Shown: positions 1 to 8,225 of the stretch, piece by piece
How the letters are laid out: each line of letters opens with the position of its first letter
Position numbering within the stretch: position 1 is the first letter of the stretch
Assembly (NCBI GenBank): GCA_047618565.1
Contig: JBLHKW010000032.1
Location: 1-38,199 of the forward strand
DNA: 38,199 nucleotides
Origin: JBLHKW01 sp047618565
Lineage (GTDB): Bacteria; Planctomycetota; UBA1135; GCA-002686595
Direction: 5' to 3'
Made by a program: the position numbers and the translations under genes
Notes under the pieces: generated by a model
Seen by the model: the letters and a program-made list of their open reading frames with translations, nothing else
What the model was told of the DNA's origin: nothing
The model's database searches: none

Positions 1-1418
1 AGGACGCCCTGCCGGAGATCTGGGCCTATGGCTTGCGCAACGTCTGGCGCTTCTCCTTCGACGTGGAAACAGGCGCGCTCTGGGCTGCGGACATCGGGCA
101 GTACCTCTGGGAGGAGGTCGACCTGATCGAGCGCGGCGCCAACTATGGCTGGAATACGCACGAGGCGTCGACCGATTTTGCCAAGGGCGTCGAGCTCGCA
201 CCGCCCGCGCCCCATACCCCACCCGTCGCCGAGTATGGCCGCGGCGACGGCATCTCGATCACCGGTGGCCATGTGTACCGCGGCAGCCGCTATCCCGAAC
301 TGGACGGCCTCTATTTCTACGGGGACTACGTCTCGGGCAACCTGTGGAGCCTCACGTGGGGGGACGCTGGCGGATACGAAGTGCAGCTCGAGCGGCGCAC
401 CGGTCGCAGTATCGCGTCCTTTGGTGAGGATGACGCTGGCGAGCTCTACGTGCTGAGCTTCGACGGCGGCATCTACCGCATCGTGCCGTCGGACGAGCCG
501 GCCGACTCATTGGCCGACTGGCCGCAGCTCCTGTCCGAGACGGGCCTGTTCGCCTCCGTCGCAGACGCGCGCCCGGCCGCTCACGTAATGCCCTTTGAGG
601 TCAACGCCCCCTTCTGGTCGGACGGTGCCGAGAAGCAGCGTTATTTTGCTCTACCCGCAGGCGAGGCGTTCGACTACACGCACTCAGGTACCTGGGGGAT
701 TCCGGTGGGCACGACTCTCATCAAGTCTTTCCGCATCGAATCGCGCGCGCGCAGGCCCTACCTCGAAACACGCTTGATCAAGCGCACCACTTCTGGCTGG
801 GAGGCGGCGACGTACCTGTGGGACGACCGGAACACCGACGCCACGCTCGCGCCTGAAGGGCGCCAGTTCGAGCTCTATCAACCCGGCGGCGCCATCAGCA
901 CCTGGCACGCGCCCTCGGCATCCGAATGCGCGAGCTGCCATGTGGAAGCGGCCGGATACGCGCTCGGGATCACGACGGCGCAGCTCAACCGAGACTCACA
1001 GCTGGAAGACTGGATCGCGGCCGGTGCTCTGCGCGTCCCCGCCGACTTCGACGCGCTGACCGCCGCCGCATTCTGCGCGCCAACGGACGAGGAGGCGCCG
1101 CTGGAGACGCGCGCTCGAACATGGCTCGACGTCAACTGCGCCATGTGCCACTACCCGGACGGCCCCGGGAATGCCGCGATCGATCTGCGCTTCGACACCT
1201 ATCTGGAGGAGACCGGACTGGTTGACGGCGACGTCTCGCAGGGCAACCTGGGTTTCACAGGCGCGAGCATGGTCAAGCCCGGAGACCCGCAGCGTTCCAT
1301 TCTCTGGCAACGTGTGCGCACGCGCGGAGACGGAAGCATGCCTAACGTCGCATCGAACGTGGTGGATGAGGCGGGTGTGCAGCTCCTGGGCCAGTGGATC
1401 GAGAGCCTTCAGGAGTAG
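1..1418 (+). CDS. PQQ-dependent sugar dehydrogenase fused to diheme cytochrome c module (5' end outside window)
   Basis: The reading frame is open from base 3, so the start lies upstream. The first part (EIWAYGLRNVWRFSFD, then DIGQ..WEEVD and NYGWN) is the last blades of a glucose/sorbosone dehydrogenase beta-propeller, which oxidises sugars or aldoses with PQQ outside the cytoplasm. After about base 500 the protein changes to a module resembling the SO2930-type diheme cytochromes (LSETGLFA, NAPFWSDGAEK, GTWGIPVGT, AQLNRD). It has two c-type heme sites, CASCH (927-941) and CAMCH (1137-1151). The likely role is periplasmic sugar oxidation with electrons passed intramolecularly to heme c and then to the respiratory chain; this is inferred. 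Its stop codon overlaps the convergent polyferredoxin gene by 10 bp. The family call is strong; the substrate is unknown. Confidence 0.88.
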   Translation, partial: DALPEIWAYGLRNVWRFSFDVETGALWAADIGQYLWEEVDLIERGANYGWNTHEASTDFAKGVELAPPAPHTPPVAEYGRGDGISITGGHVYRGSRYPELDGLYFYGDYVSGNLWSLTWGDAGGYEVQLERRTGRSIASFGEDDAGELYVLSFDGGIYRIVPSDEPADSLADWPQLLSETGLFASVADARPAAHVMPFEVNAPFWSDGAEKQRYFALPAGEAFDYTHSGTWGIPVGTTLIKSFRIESRARRPYLETRLIKRTTSGWEAATYLWDDRNTDATLAPEGRQFELYQPGGAISTWHAPSASECASCHVEAAGYALGITTAQLNRDSQLEDWIAAGALRVPADFDALTAAAFCAPTDEEAPLETRARTWLDVNCAMCHYPDGPGNAAIDLRFDTYLEETGLVDGDVSQGNLGFTGASMVKPGDPQRSILWQRVRTRGDGSMPNVASNVVDEAGVQLLGQWIESLQE

Positions 1419-2887
1419 GTGCGGTCCGATTTCTCCGGCGTGATCACGAGCTTGGGCGTGTGCTCCAATGAGTCCAGGAAGGCCTTGAAGGGCTGATCCG
1501 AGCCGGTATAGCGATCGGCGTGGGTCATGCCGTTCTCGAGCTTGAGCACGCCGCGCGGGCAGACGGCCGAGCACACGCCGCAGCCGACGCAGGACGCGCG
1601 CACGATGTTTTCGCCCTTCTCGGCGTAGGCGCGCACGTCGATGCCCATCTCGCAGTAGGTCGAGCAGTTGCCGCAGGACATGCACTGATCGCCGTTGGTC
1701 GTGATCCGGAAGCGGCTGAAGAAGCGCTGGAAGATGCCCAGGATGGCGGCCTGCGGGCAGCCGAAACGACACCAGACGCGGTTTCCGAGTAGCGGATAGA
1801 AGCCGACACCCACGACGCCCGAGAAGACCGCACCGATCATGAAGCCGTACCACTCGCGGAACGGGCCGGACCAGCTGCCGTACAGGTTTCCGCTGCTGCG
1901 GTAGTCGATCCACAGGGCGCCGGTGGTGAGCAGGACGATCACGAGCACGGAATGGATCATCCAGCGCTCGAGCTTCCAGGAGCGCGTCGACTTGCTCGAT
2001 AGCTGGCGCCAGGGATCGCCCAGGGTCTCGGCCAGTCCGCCGCAGCCGCAGACCCACGAGCAGTACCAGCGCTTGCCGAAGAAGTAGGTCAGGATCGGTG
2101 TGGCGATCACGAGCGCGATCGCGAAGACCAGCAGGAAGATGCCGAACGGGCCGGCGTTCTGGAACTCGCCGGCGGCCTTCTCGGGCCACAGGTAGTCCTG
2201 CTTCAGGGGCCAGACCCCGTTGAACTCCATGTAGGGCTGCTTGAAGCGCACTAGCAGGTTCGGAAGGAACCAGGCCAGGACGAACTGGAAGAAGGTCACG
2301 CTGGCGGTGCGGATCTGGTGGTACCGGTTGTGTCGGTACTTCATCACCATGCGCACGCCGAAGACCATGATGGCGAAGGTGTACAGGACGCCGTACAGGA
2401 ACCACTGCGAGGCCGGGCCGCCGGTCATCAAGCGTGCGAGCGGGTCCACAACCCGGATCAGTCCCGTGGGCTCGCCACCGTCCAGCGGTTGCCCGAGGAC
2501 CTGCGGATACCAGTAGAGCAGCACGTACAGTCCGGTCATCAGGATGCCGGCGACCCAGCCGGCGGCGCCGCGCGCCAGCAGGCTGCTGAAGTGGATGCCG
2601 TCGTGCTTGATGCCGGCCGCACTGCCGCGGTGCTCGAGCCAGAAGACCCATGCGCCGGCCAGCGCGAGCAGGCCGACCGATGACGCAAAGCCGGTCCAGG
2701 TACCGCTCAACGAGTTGCCGAAGACCTGCAAGGTCAGTGACAGGAGGCTCAGGCCGACCAGCGTCAGGGCGAGCTTCTGGAGCCCTCCCAGGCGCTGATG
2801 GGGCGGAGTGGCAGGGGCGACGGGGACGCCGAAGCCGAGGGCTTCCTCATCGAAGTCGTGCGCCAGTGTGCTGGGGTCGAGGCTCAT
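1409..2887 (-). CDS. Membrane polyferredoxin, NapH/CcoG/NosR-like 4Fe-4S protein
   Basis: 492 aa from ATG 2887; the frame is open further upstream, but that part is antisense to the FAD gene and the ATGA overlap (2884-2887) fixes the start. There are about six hydrophobic segments (roughly 37-58, 66-83, 106-128, 161-180, 246-270, 309-327, 345-365). Cysteine motifs are C276-x3-C280-G-C282, C373-x3-C377-P, a first ferredoxin set C402/405/408/412 and a second C433/436/439/443-P. This is the layout of NapH, CcoG/RdxA and the NosR C-terminus, which move electrons across or along the inner membrane through 4Fe-4S clusters. The first motif departs from the usual C-x3-C-P-x-G, having GCGG after the second Cys. 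It is co-transcribed with the FAD oxidoreductase, which probably feeds it electrons; no nap, nos or cco genes are in view. Confidence 0.85.
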   Translation of the reverse strand: MSLDPSTLAHDFDEEALGFGVPVAPATPPHQRLGGLQKLALTLVGLSLLSLTLQVFGNSLSGTWTGFASSVGLLALAGAWVFWLEHRGSAAGIKHDGIHFSSLLARGAAGWVAGILMTGLYVLLYWYPQVLGQPLDGGEPTGLIRVVDPLARLMTGGPASQWFLYGVLYTFAIMVFGVRMVMKYRHNRYHQIRTASVTFFQFVLAWFLPNLLVRFKQPYMEFNGVWPLKQDYLWPEKAAGEFQNAGPFGIFLLVFAIALVIATPILTYFFGKRWYCSWVCGCGGLAETLGDPWRQLSSKSTRSWKLERWMIHSVLVIVLLTTGALWIDYRSSGNLYGSWSGPFREWYGFMIGAVFSGVVGVGFYPLLGNRVWCRFGCPQAAILGIFQRFFSRFRITTNGDQCMSCGNCSTYCEMGIDVRAYAEKGENIVRASCVGCGVCSAVCPRGVLKLENGMTHADRYTGSDQPFKAFLDSLEHTPKLVITPEKSDRTYS

Positions 2888-4170
2888 CGGGAGACCACCG
2901 TCTGTAGTTGAGAACGCAGGTACGGGATGGCCTCGGATTCGAAGCGCCGGAAGAACTCCGGATCGAAGTTGGCCTCGCTCAGGTGTTCGAGCACGTATTC
3001 GACCGAGCGCCCCTCGGCGATCCACGCCTCGCACACACGGTGCTTGTAGCGCAGCCCCATGGTGTTGAATCCGATCACGCCTTCGTCCGTGTAGACGATG
3101 CGAATGCTGTGCAGTCCGCTGGCATGTTCCCAGAACAGGTTCTGCTCGTCGGGCACGTGCAGGTTGACCTTGCCGTAGGTGTGGTACTCGAGGTCCAGGA
3201 ACTTGGCCGAGTTGTACCAGATGCCCATTTCGTAACGCGTGTCGCTGCCCGCCATGACCTCCGCCGCCACCCGTGCCTGCTGCTTGCCCGTGTACCAGAC
3301 CTGTTGCAGCACGTTGCGCGCGTCGCCTTCCGTCACCAGCTCCGCGCAGTCCCCGGCCGCGAACACATCGGGAATGTTCGTGCGCAGGCTCCAGTCGACC
3401 TGGATGCCGCGTCCTGTCTCGATCGACGAATCCTTGACCAGGTCGATGTTCGGACTGACGCCCGCGGTCAGGCCCACGATCTCGCACTCGATGCGTTCGC
3501 CGGTCCCCGTCTCGACCGCGCAGGCGCGCCCATTGCCGTCGTCGATGATCTGCTTCATCTCGGACTTGAGCCGCAGGTCGAAGCCGGCGTCACGGATGAT
3601 GCGATTGACCATGTTGGACTCTTCAGCCGGCAGGACGTTGTTCCAGTACGACTTCTCGCGCACCAGGAAAGTGACGTGTACACCGCGCGAGTGCAGCATC
3701 TCCGCCAGCTCGATGCCGATCAGCCCGCCACCGACGATGACCGCGTGCTTCGCGCGCCCGATCACGTCGTGCAGGGCTTTCAGATCCTGCAGGTTGTACA
3801 GGCCGAGCACCCCGTCGAGATCCTGACCCGGCCACCCGAACCTGTTCGACTTCGACCCGGTCGCCAGCAACAACTTGTCGAAGCCGAGCTTGCCCGAGCG
3901 ATGCAGGCTGAGCTGCTTGCCATCCGTGTCGATCTCCGTGACCCAGTCACGCACGAGATCGATGCGCTCGTCGGCCCAGACATGATCCTCGTAGGGCTTC
4001 GTGTCCTGATAGGTCATGTGGCCCATGAAGATGTACATGAGCGCGGGCCGCGAGTAGTGGTAGGTCGACTCACCCGAGATGAGCGAAATCTTCCAGTCCG
4101 GCTGGAGCTTGCGCAGCTCCAGCGCCGCGGTGACCCCGGTGATTCCGTTTCCGATGATGGCTGCGTGCAA
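2884..4170 (-). CDS. FAD/NAD(P)-dependent oxidoreductase, rubredoxin/ferredoxin reductase-like
   Basis: 428 aa of the class I pyridine nucleotide-disulfide oxidoreductase fold. The FAD-binding loop is GNGITG (7-12), followed by ATGS (103-106), the NAD(P) Rossmann loop GGGLIGIE (147-154) and the second FAD motif VFAAGDCAE (269-277). There is no redox-active CxxxxC pair, so it resembles rubredoxin/ferredoxin reductases and the NirB FAD domain rather than disulfide reductases. The C-terminal 120 residues form an interface-like domain. The start is TTG at 4170, chosen because AAAGGAG (4179-4185 on the complement) sits 8 nt upstream and the glycine loop begins at residue 7. Its stop overlaps the polyferredoxin start by 4 bp (ATGA), implying translational coupling and a shared complex: NAD(P)H to FAD to membrane 4Fe-4S clusters (inference). 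Confidence 0.88.
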   Translation of the reverse strand: MHAAIIGNGITGVTAALELRKLQPDWKISLISGESTYHYSRPALMYIFMGHMTYQDTKPYEDHVWADERIDLVRDWVTEIDTDGKQLSLHRSGKLGFDKLLLATGSKSNRFGWPGQDLDGVLGLYNLQDLKALHDVIGRAKHAVIVGGGLIGIELAEMLHSRGVHVTFLVREKSYWNNVLPAEESNMVNRIIRDAGFDLRLKSEMKQIIDDGNGRACAVETGTGERIECEIVGLTAGVSPNIDLVKDSSIETGRGIQVDWSLRTNIPDVFAAGDCAELVTEGDARNVLQQVWYTGKQQARVAAEVMAGSDTRYEMGIWYNSAKFLDLEYHTYGKVNLHVPDEQNLFWEHASGLHSIRIVYTDEGVIGFNTMGLRYKHRVCEAWIAEGRSVEYVLEHLSEANFDPEFFRRFESEAIPYLRSQLQTVVSR

Positions 4171-4178
4171 GTGCGGTG

Positions 4179-4185
4179 CTCCTTT
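4179..4185 (-). promoter_or_regulatory. Ribosome binding site for the FAD oxidoreductase
   Basis: Read on the minus strand this is AAAGGAG, 8 nt before the TTG at 4170. It decides the non-ATG start. It is one of the clearest Shine-Dalgarno sequences in a window where many genes have none. Confidence 0.7.
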
Positions 4186-4322
4186 GTCGGACCCACAGTA
4201 CGGTGGGGACCGGGTGCACGTGACCGCAAATCACGACGGGTGGAGAGAACCCACTGGGGGCACGGCGTACCGCCGGCCTCGAGGCTCGCGCGCTACCGGC
4301 AAGGGCGCCGGGTCGGCCGGGG

Positions 4323-4430
4323 TCAGCTGAAGAGCGCGAAGCAGAATAAGGCCACGACGACGAGCGAAAGCACCGCCGTCGTGGCGAGGGGCGCGCCCCG
4401 CCGACTCGCGGAGCCTCGAGCAGCGAACAT
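4323..4430 (-). CDS. Possible 35-aa single-span membrane microprotein
   Basis: A short frame starting at ATG 4430 encodes a basic N-terminus (MFAARGSASRRG) followed by one strongly hydrophobic stretch (about 17-34) ending at the stop. It lies upstream of, and on the same strand as, the FAD oxidoreductase/polyferredoxin pair, 152 bp from its start. The pattern (positive N-terminus plus one membrane span) fits a small subunit or stabiliser of a membrane redox complex. There is no convincing ribosome binding site, and a 9-bp inverted repeat (4351-4359/4377-4385) runs through it, so it may be chance coding in a leader. I do not recognise a family. Confidence 0.25.
   Translation of the reverse strand: MFAARGSASRRGAPLATTAVLSLVVVALFCFALFS
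4351..4385. repeat. Inverted repeat (9-bp arms, 17-nt loop)
   Basis: GCCACGACG at 4351-4359 is the exact complement of CGTCGTGGC at 4377-4385. It lies in the long leader of the FAD gene, on the path of transcription from any promoter further upstream. It could be an attenuator or transcript hairpin, or chance in GC-rich DNA. There is no T-run on either side. Confidence 0.35.
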
Positions 4431-4852
4431 GGGGGGGGATCCTGAGGGGGTTACGGCTCGATGGGGATCGAGGTCACGCGTTGGAAACGCGGTCGGAGCA
4501 CGCCGAGACCGGGCCGGGAGGGTGACGAGAGAGTCGACCGCAGTTGGGAACCAAAAACAAAAGCCGGCGTGGGGTCTGGCGTACTCCGAACCGCAAGGTG
4601 AGCGCCTGCCCGTGGGCTTCCGCGCTGCCTCGCGCGTTTCAGGTCGCTCGCCTGTGCTGATATCCGGTCGGGAAGCACTCCGAAAACGGGGCGCGAAGCC
4701 CTTCATGTTCTGGCGGATGGTTGCGCGATTTTCGGATTGCCCAGGGCCTGGCCGCAGAGCGCCCAGCTCTCCGACGACTCATCTTCGCCCCGGAGGGGCC
4801 TCTCAGCGGCCCTCAGCAGGTGGTTGCGCGCGGGTTCAGCGATGCCCTGTGT

Positions 4853-4858
4853 TATCGT
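4853..4858 (+). promoter_or_regulatory. Possible -10 box of the sigma gene
   Basis: TATCGT lies 8 nt before the ATG at 4867, and no Shine-Dalgarno sequence lies between, so the transcript would be leaderless or nearly so. I find no matching -35 hexamer at 16-18 nt, so this is weaker than the other boxes in the window. Confidence 0.35.
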
Positions 4859-4866
4859 TCGAGGTC

Positions 4867-5457
4867 ATGGAGATCGACCCGGGTGAGCTGGCGGTTCGGG
4901 AGGTGACCCGGGCTCTGCGCGCAATCGAGGAGGGCCATCCCCGGGCGGCCGAGGATCTCCTGCCCCTGGTCTACGAGGAGCTGCGCCGGGTCGCGCGCGG
5001 CAAGGTCGCGCGGTTGCCCCCGGGGGCGACCGTGCAGGCCACGGACCTGGTGCACGAGGCCTGGTTGCGACTGACCGAGGGCACAGATCCGGGCTGGGGC
5101 GGCCGCGCCCATTTCTTCGCGGCCGCGGCCAATGCCATGCGCAACATTCTTGTGGAGCAGGCGCGCGCACGAGCCTCCCTGAAGCGTGGCGGCGGGTCGC
5201 TACAGTCGCTCCAGGAAGACGAACCCGGGATCATCTCGGCGGTCCCCGGCGAGAAGGTGCTGGCGCTGCACGAGGCCCTCGAGCGGTTCGAGCGTGACTA
5301 CCCGCGCGCCGCCCGCATCGTGTCGCTGCGGTTTTTCGGCGGGCTGGTGACGGCGGAGGTGGCCGAGCTGCTCGAGCTCTCCATCACGACCGTCGAGCGT
5401 GAGTGGCGCTTTGCCCGTGCCTGGCTCCAGCGTGAGATTGGACTCGCCAGTGAGTAG
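4867..5457 (+). CDS. ECF-family RNA polymerase sigma factor (planctomycete/acidobacterial type)
   Basis: 196 aa from ATG 4867; the frame is open far upstream, but that stretch is antisense to the FAD gene and intergenic. Region 2 contains the motif TDLVHEAWLRL and HFFAAAANAMRNILVEQARAR. Region 4 is a helix-turn-helix (AEVAELLELSITTVEREW, then RFARAWLQREI). This is the ECF subgroup modelled as TIGR02999, common in Planctomycetes and Acidobacteria and typically encoded beside a Pkn-type Ser/Thr kinase instead of an anti-sigma factor. That is the case here: the kinase starts 10 nt after the stop. The likely role is redirecting RNA polymerase to a regulon controlled by that kinase; the regulon and signal cannot be read from the sequence. 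Confidence 0.93.
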   Translation: MEIDPGELAVREVTRALRAIEEGHPRAAEDLLPLVYEELRRVARGKVARLPPGATVQATDLVHEAWLRLTEGTDPGWGGRAHFFAAAANAMRNILVEQARARASLKRGGGSLQSLQEDEPGIISAVPGEKVLALHEALERFERDYPRAARIVSLRFFGGLVTAEVAELLELSITTVEREWRFARAWLQREIGLASE

Positions 5458-5467
5458 GTGCTCCTGA

Positions 5468-8170
5468 ATGGTCGAGGAATCCAGGAGGCACAAGCTCCAG
5501 GAGCTCTTCTCCCTGGCGGTCGACGTGCCGCCCGAAGAGCGTGAGGAATTTCTTCGGCGCCATTGCGCCGGAGATGGCGTACTCGAGGAGCAACTGCGTG
5601 GACTGCTCGTCGAGGACGATCGTGGCACGGAGACGTTCATCCACGACGGAGCCGTCCCGAAGTCGACGCTGGGCACGCGCATCGACCGTTACACCCTGCT
5701 TGGTGAGCTCGGAGAGGGTGGCATGGGTATAGTCTACCTGGCCGAGCAGGAGCTACCCGTAAGGCGCAAGGTTGCGCTCAAGATGATTCGAACGGGCATG
5801 GACTCGGCACAGGTGGTGTCGCGTTTCGATGTCGAGCGCCAGGCGCTGGCCCTCATGAATCACTCGGCGATCGCGAGCATCCATGACGGCGGGGCGACGG
5901 CCACCGGGCTTCCGTACTTCATCATGGAGTACGTTCCTGGAGCGCGGATCACCAAGTACTGCGACGAGGCGCGGCTCACCTGCGAAGAGCGTCTACGGAT
6001 CTTCTGTCGCGTGTGCGATGGTGTGCAGCATGCGCACAGCAAGGGTGTCATCCATCGAGATCTGAAGCCCAGCAACATCCTGACCCTCAGCCAGGACGGT
6101 GGCCATCAGCCGAAGATCATCGACTTCGGAATTGCGCGCGCACTGGCCGGTACCCTCGGTCGAGATCCAGCTCAACGCACCCTCGCTGGTGGCATTGGCA
6201 CGCAGCGCTACATGAGCCCCGAGCAGGCGGACGTGGCGCAGGACGTCGACAGCCGGACCGACATCTACTCGCTCGGCGTGGTGCTGCATGAGCTGTTGAC
6301 CGGCGTGGCACCTCCGAAGGACCCTGACGAGCGAGAATCGAAGCCGAGTAGCAGGCTGGCCGGGCTCGACGATGCGGCGCTGATCGCCGGCAAGCGGAGC
6401 ACGACGGTCAAGGGCCTGGTACGAGAGCTCGCCGGAGACCTGGATGCCATCCTGGAGTGCGCCATGCAGCCCGAACGGAGGCTGCGGTACTCGACGGCGT
6501 CGGAGTTCAAGGCGGACATGCTGCGGTACCTGGCAGGCCAACCGGTCACGGTGGGCCCCGATAGCGCGCTCTACCGCGGGCGTAAGTTCGTCAAGCGCAA
6601 CACCGTGCCGGTGGCCATCGGCGCGGTCGCGTTGATGGCTCTCGTGTTCGCAGCTACCGAGGCGAGCGTCGGAAGGGCAGAAGCCGAGTCGGCGCGTGAA
6701 CTGGAGAGTCAGTTGAGGGTCACGTCCGAGCATCAGGGTGAGCGAGCGCGCGCCCTGCTCGATTTCATGAACTACGTCGTGCTCGCGAGCCACAGGGAGC
6801 AGGACGGTGAGGAACGGGACGTCTCGTTCAGTGACGCGCTGGATGCGTCCCTGCCAGCGATCGAGAGAATCTGCGCGGGGCGTCCGGAGCTCGACGGATT
6901 CCTGCGCTTCGATGTGGGGCAGCTGTACACGGCACTCGGCGAGGACGAGCAAGCGCACACCCTGTTCCTGGAGGCGTTCGACACACAACGACGGCAACTG
7001 TTGCCCGATGACCCCGACCTGTTCGAGACGCTCGTGGCCCTCGTCCATTCGACGCGCCTGTTGCAGGGCCTGGAGCAGACGAATGAGGCGGTCAGGCGCG
7101 CGCTGATCACGGCGGATCACCTGATAGAGCGCCGTGCTCCGGAGCTCAGCGATCCCTTCCATGCGCTCGTCGCGATGGCGCTTGGGCCGAAGCCATCGGC
7201 CGTGGAAGCGCAGGCGAATCTGCGCGCCACTTTCGATGCGCTGCGCGCAGATACCAGTCCACCCGACCGCGAAGATTGGGTCGTCATGCGCTCGATCGGC
7301 GAGATCGGACTGATTCTGCGGAACCGCTGGGATATGACCGAGAGCCGTGAGTACTTCCGAGCCCTGGCCGATTCCACGCTCGTGTTGCGACCGCGCGGAC
7401 CTGCTGGGCTGCTCTTGCTGGAATGGGCGCAGGCGGAGGCGGCCCTCGTGCCGGGCCAGGAGAACTTCGACGAGGCGTTCCGCTTCGCGGACGAGCTGGA
7501 GCGAGGCTCGCGTAGCCTCCCGGCCCGGCACTGGTTGCGTGCCGACGCGCTCCGTGTGCGCGGTCTCGCCCTGGCGGGTTTGGGCCGCCTGGCCGAGGCC
7601 GAGCGCGAGCTGCTGCGTGCGCGCGCGGTCTCGGTCAGTACTGCCGAAGTCGGCCAGCGCAGGCGCGAATCCCAGCGCGGTCTATTCGAGCTGTGCGATT
7701 TTCTGCAACGCTCCGGAGGCCTGGAAGGCTTCCTGGAGGCATCGTTCACGCGCTGGCTGTCGAGCGCGAGCCCGCTCTCCGATGGCTCCATGTGGTGGCT
7801 GGTCCAGCTTCCCGGGAACAGCAGCCAGGCCTACGCGCTCGCCGCAACCATCGTCGCCGAGCAGCGTTCCGAAACGCCAGACGATGCTCGCCTACGTACG
7901 ACCCAAGGCATGGCCCTGTGCCGCGCAGGGAACTTCACGGCCGCCATCGATCTCCTGAGCGACGTCGAAGCCGCCGGCCCGCGCTCGAACCCGGCCGGAT
8001 TCGTCTTGCATGCGCTGGCCCTGGGGAAGTCCGGCGAGTGGGGGCGTGCCGAGCAGCTGTTGAAGCGCCTGGACGAGGAACTCTCCAGCCCGCCGGAAGA
8101 CGTGCGCCACCTGGTCGCCGAGCTGCGCGAGCAGATGGGGCACGAGCCGATAACGGAACGGCCCAGGTGA
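5468..8170 (+). CDS. Membrane Ser/Thr protein kinase with C-terminal TPR-like sensor region
   Basis: 900 aa. An N-terminal helical segment (1-70) precedes a complete Hanks-type kinase domain (about 74-355): glycine loop GEGGMG (82-87), VALKMI with Lys105, Glu123 of helix C, HRDLKPSN (196-203, catalytic Asp198), DFG (219-221), and SPEQAD plus DIYSLGVVLHELLTG. One membrane span lies at about 379-396. The roughly 500 C-terminal residues are helical and TPR-like (for example LYTALGEDEQAHTLFLEAF, GLGRLAEAERELLRARA) and by topology would lie outside the cytoplasm. All catalytic residues are present, so it should be active. It is 10 nt downstream of the ECF sigma gene, and the pair is probably one operon in which the kinase controls the sigma factor. 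It ends just before a strong inverted repeat at 8192. Confidence 0.93.
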   Translation: MVEESRRHKLQELFSLAVDVPPEEREEFLRRHCAGDGVLEEQLRGLLVEDDRGTETFIHDGAVPKSTLGTRIDRYTLLGELGEGGMGIVYLAEQELPVRRKVALKMIRTGMDSAQVVSRFDVERQALALMNHSAIASIHDGGATATGLPYFIMEYVPGARITKYCDEARLTCEERLRIFCRVCDGVQHAHSKGVIHRDLKPSNILTLSQDGGHQPKIIDFGIARALAGTLGRDPAQRTLAGGIGTQRYMSPEQADVAQDVDSRTDIYSLGVVLHELLTGVAPPKDPDERESKPSSRLAGLDDAALIAGKRSTTVKGLVRELAGDLDAILECAMQPERRLRYSTASEFKADMLRYLAGQPVTVGPDSALYRGRKFVKRNTVPVAIGAVALMALVFAATEASVGRAEAESARELESQLRVTSEHQGERARALLDFMNYVVLASHREQDGEERDVSFSDALDASLPAIERICAGRPELDGFLRFDVGQLYTALGEDEQAHTLFLEAFDTQRRQLLPDDPDLFETLVALVHSTRLLQGLEQTNEAVRRALITADHLIERRAPELSDPFHALVAMALGPKPSAVEAQANLRATFDALRADTSPPDREDWVVMRSIGEIGLILRNRWDMTESREYFRALADSTLVLRPRGPAGLLLLEWAQAEAALVPGQENFDEAFRFADELERGSRSLPARHWLRADALRVRGLALAGLGRLAEAERELLRARAVSVSTAEVGQRRRESQRGLFELCDFLQRSGGLEGFLEASFTRWLSSASPLSDGSMWWLVQLPGNSSQAYALAATIVAEQRSETPDDARLRTTQGMALCRAGNFTAAIDLLSDVEAAGPRSNPAGFVLHALALGKSGEWGRAEQLLKRLDEELSSPPEDVRHLVAELREQMGHEPITERPR

Positions 8171-8191
8171 AGCGGTCGTGGGGCCGCTCAT

Positions 8192-8215
8192 CTCCGTGGC
8201 CGGATGGCCACGGAG
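8192..8215. terminator. Convergent hairpin between kinase and metalloprotease
   Basis: A perfect 10-bp inverted repeat, CTCCGTGGCC / GGCCACGGAG, with a GGAT loop lies in the 55-bp gap between two convergent stops. CCGC (8184-8187) and GCGG (8216-8219) could extend the stem past a bulge. There is no U-tract, so it would be a GC-rich bidirectional terminator or 3'-end-stabilising hairpin. Confidence 0.65.
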
Positions 8216-8225
8216 GCGGTCGACA

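Larger units (their letters stand above)
4171..4866. other. Long intergenic region between divergent FAD and sigma genes
   Basis: About 700 bp with no convincing gene apart from the doubtful 35-aa frame. Besides the RBS at 4179 it holds the inverted repeat at 4351-4385, a G-run of eight at 4431-4438, and a locally A-rich stretch near 4550-4562 that stands out in this GC-rich DNA. It must contain promoters for both directions; I can only point to a weak TATCGT box at 4853 for the sigma gene. Codon-like periodicity looks poor. Confidence 0.5.

Noticed and set aside
996..2651. 551-residue minus-strand frame
   Set aside because: It is in the wrong frame across the cytochrome module and the polyferredoxin, both of which have clear motifs; it is an Arg/Pro-rich shadow.
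2888..3487. 200-residue N-terminal extension of the polyferredoxin
   Set aside because: It lies inside the FAD gene in another frame; the ATGA overlap and the membrane-protein N-terminus fit the start at 2887.
2908..4866. Long open frame on the plus strand leading into the sigma factor
   Set aside because: It is antisense to the FAD oxidoreductase and then crosses the intergenic gap; high GC removes stops. The sigma family length fits ATG 4867.
5993..7531. 512-residue minus-strand frame under the kinase
   Set aside because: Antisense to a complete kinase; no domain seen.
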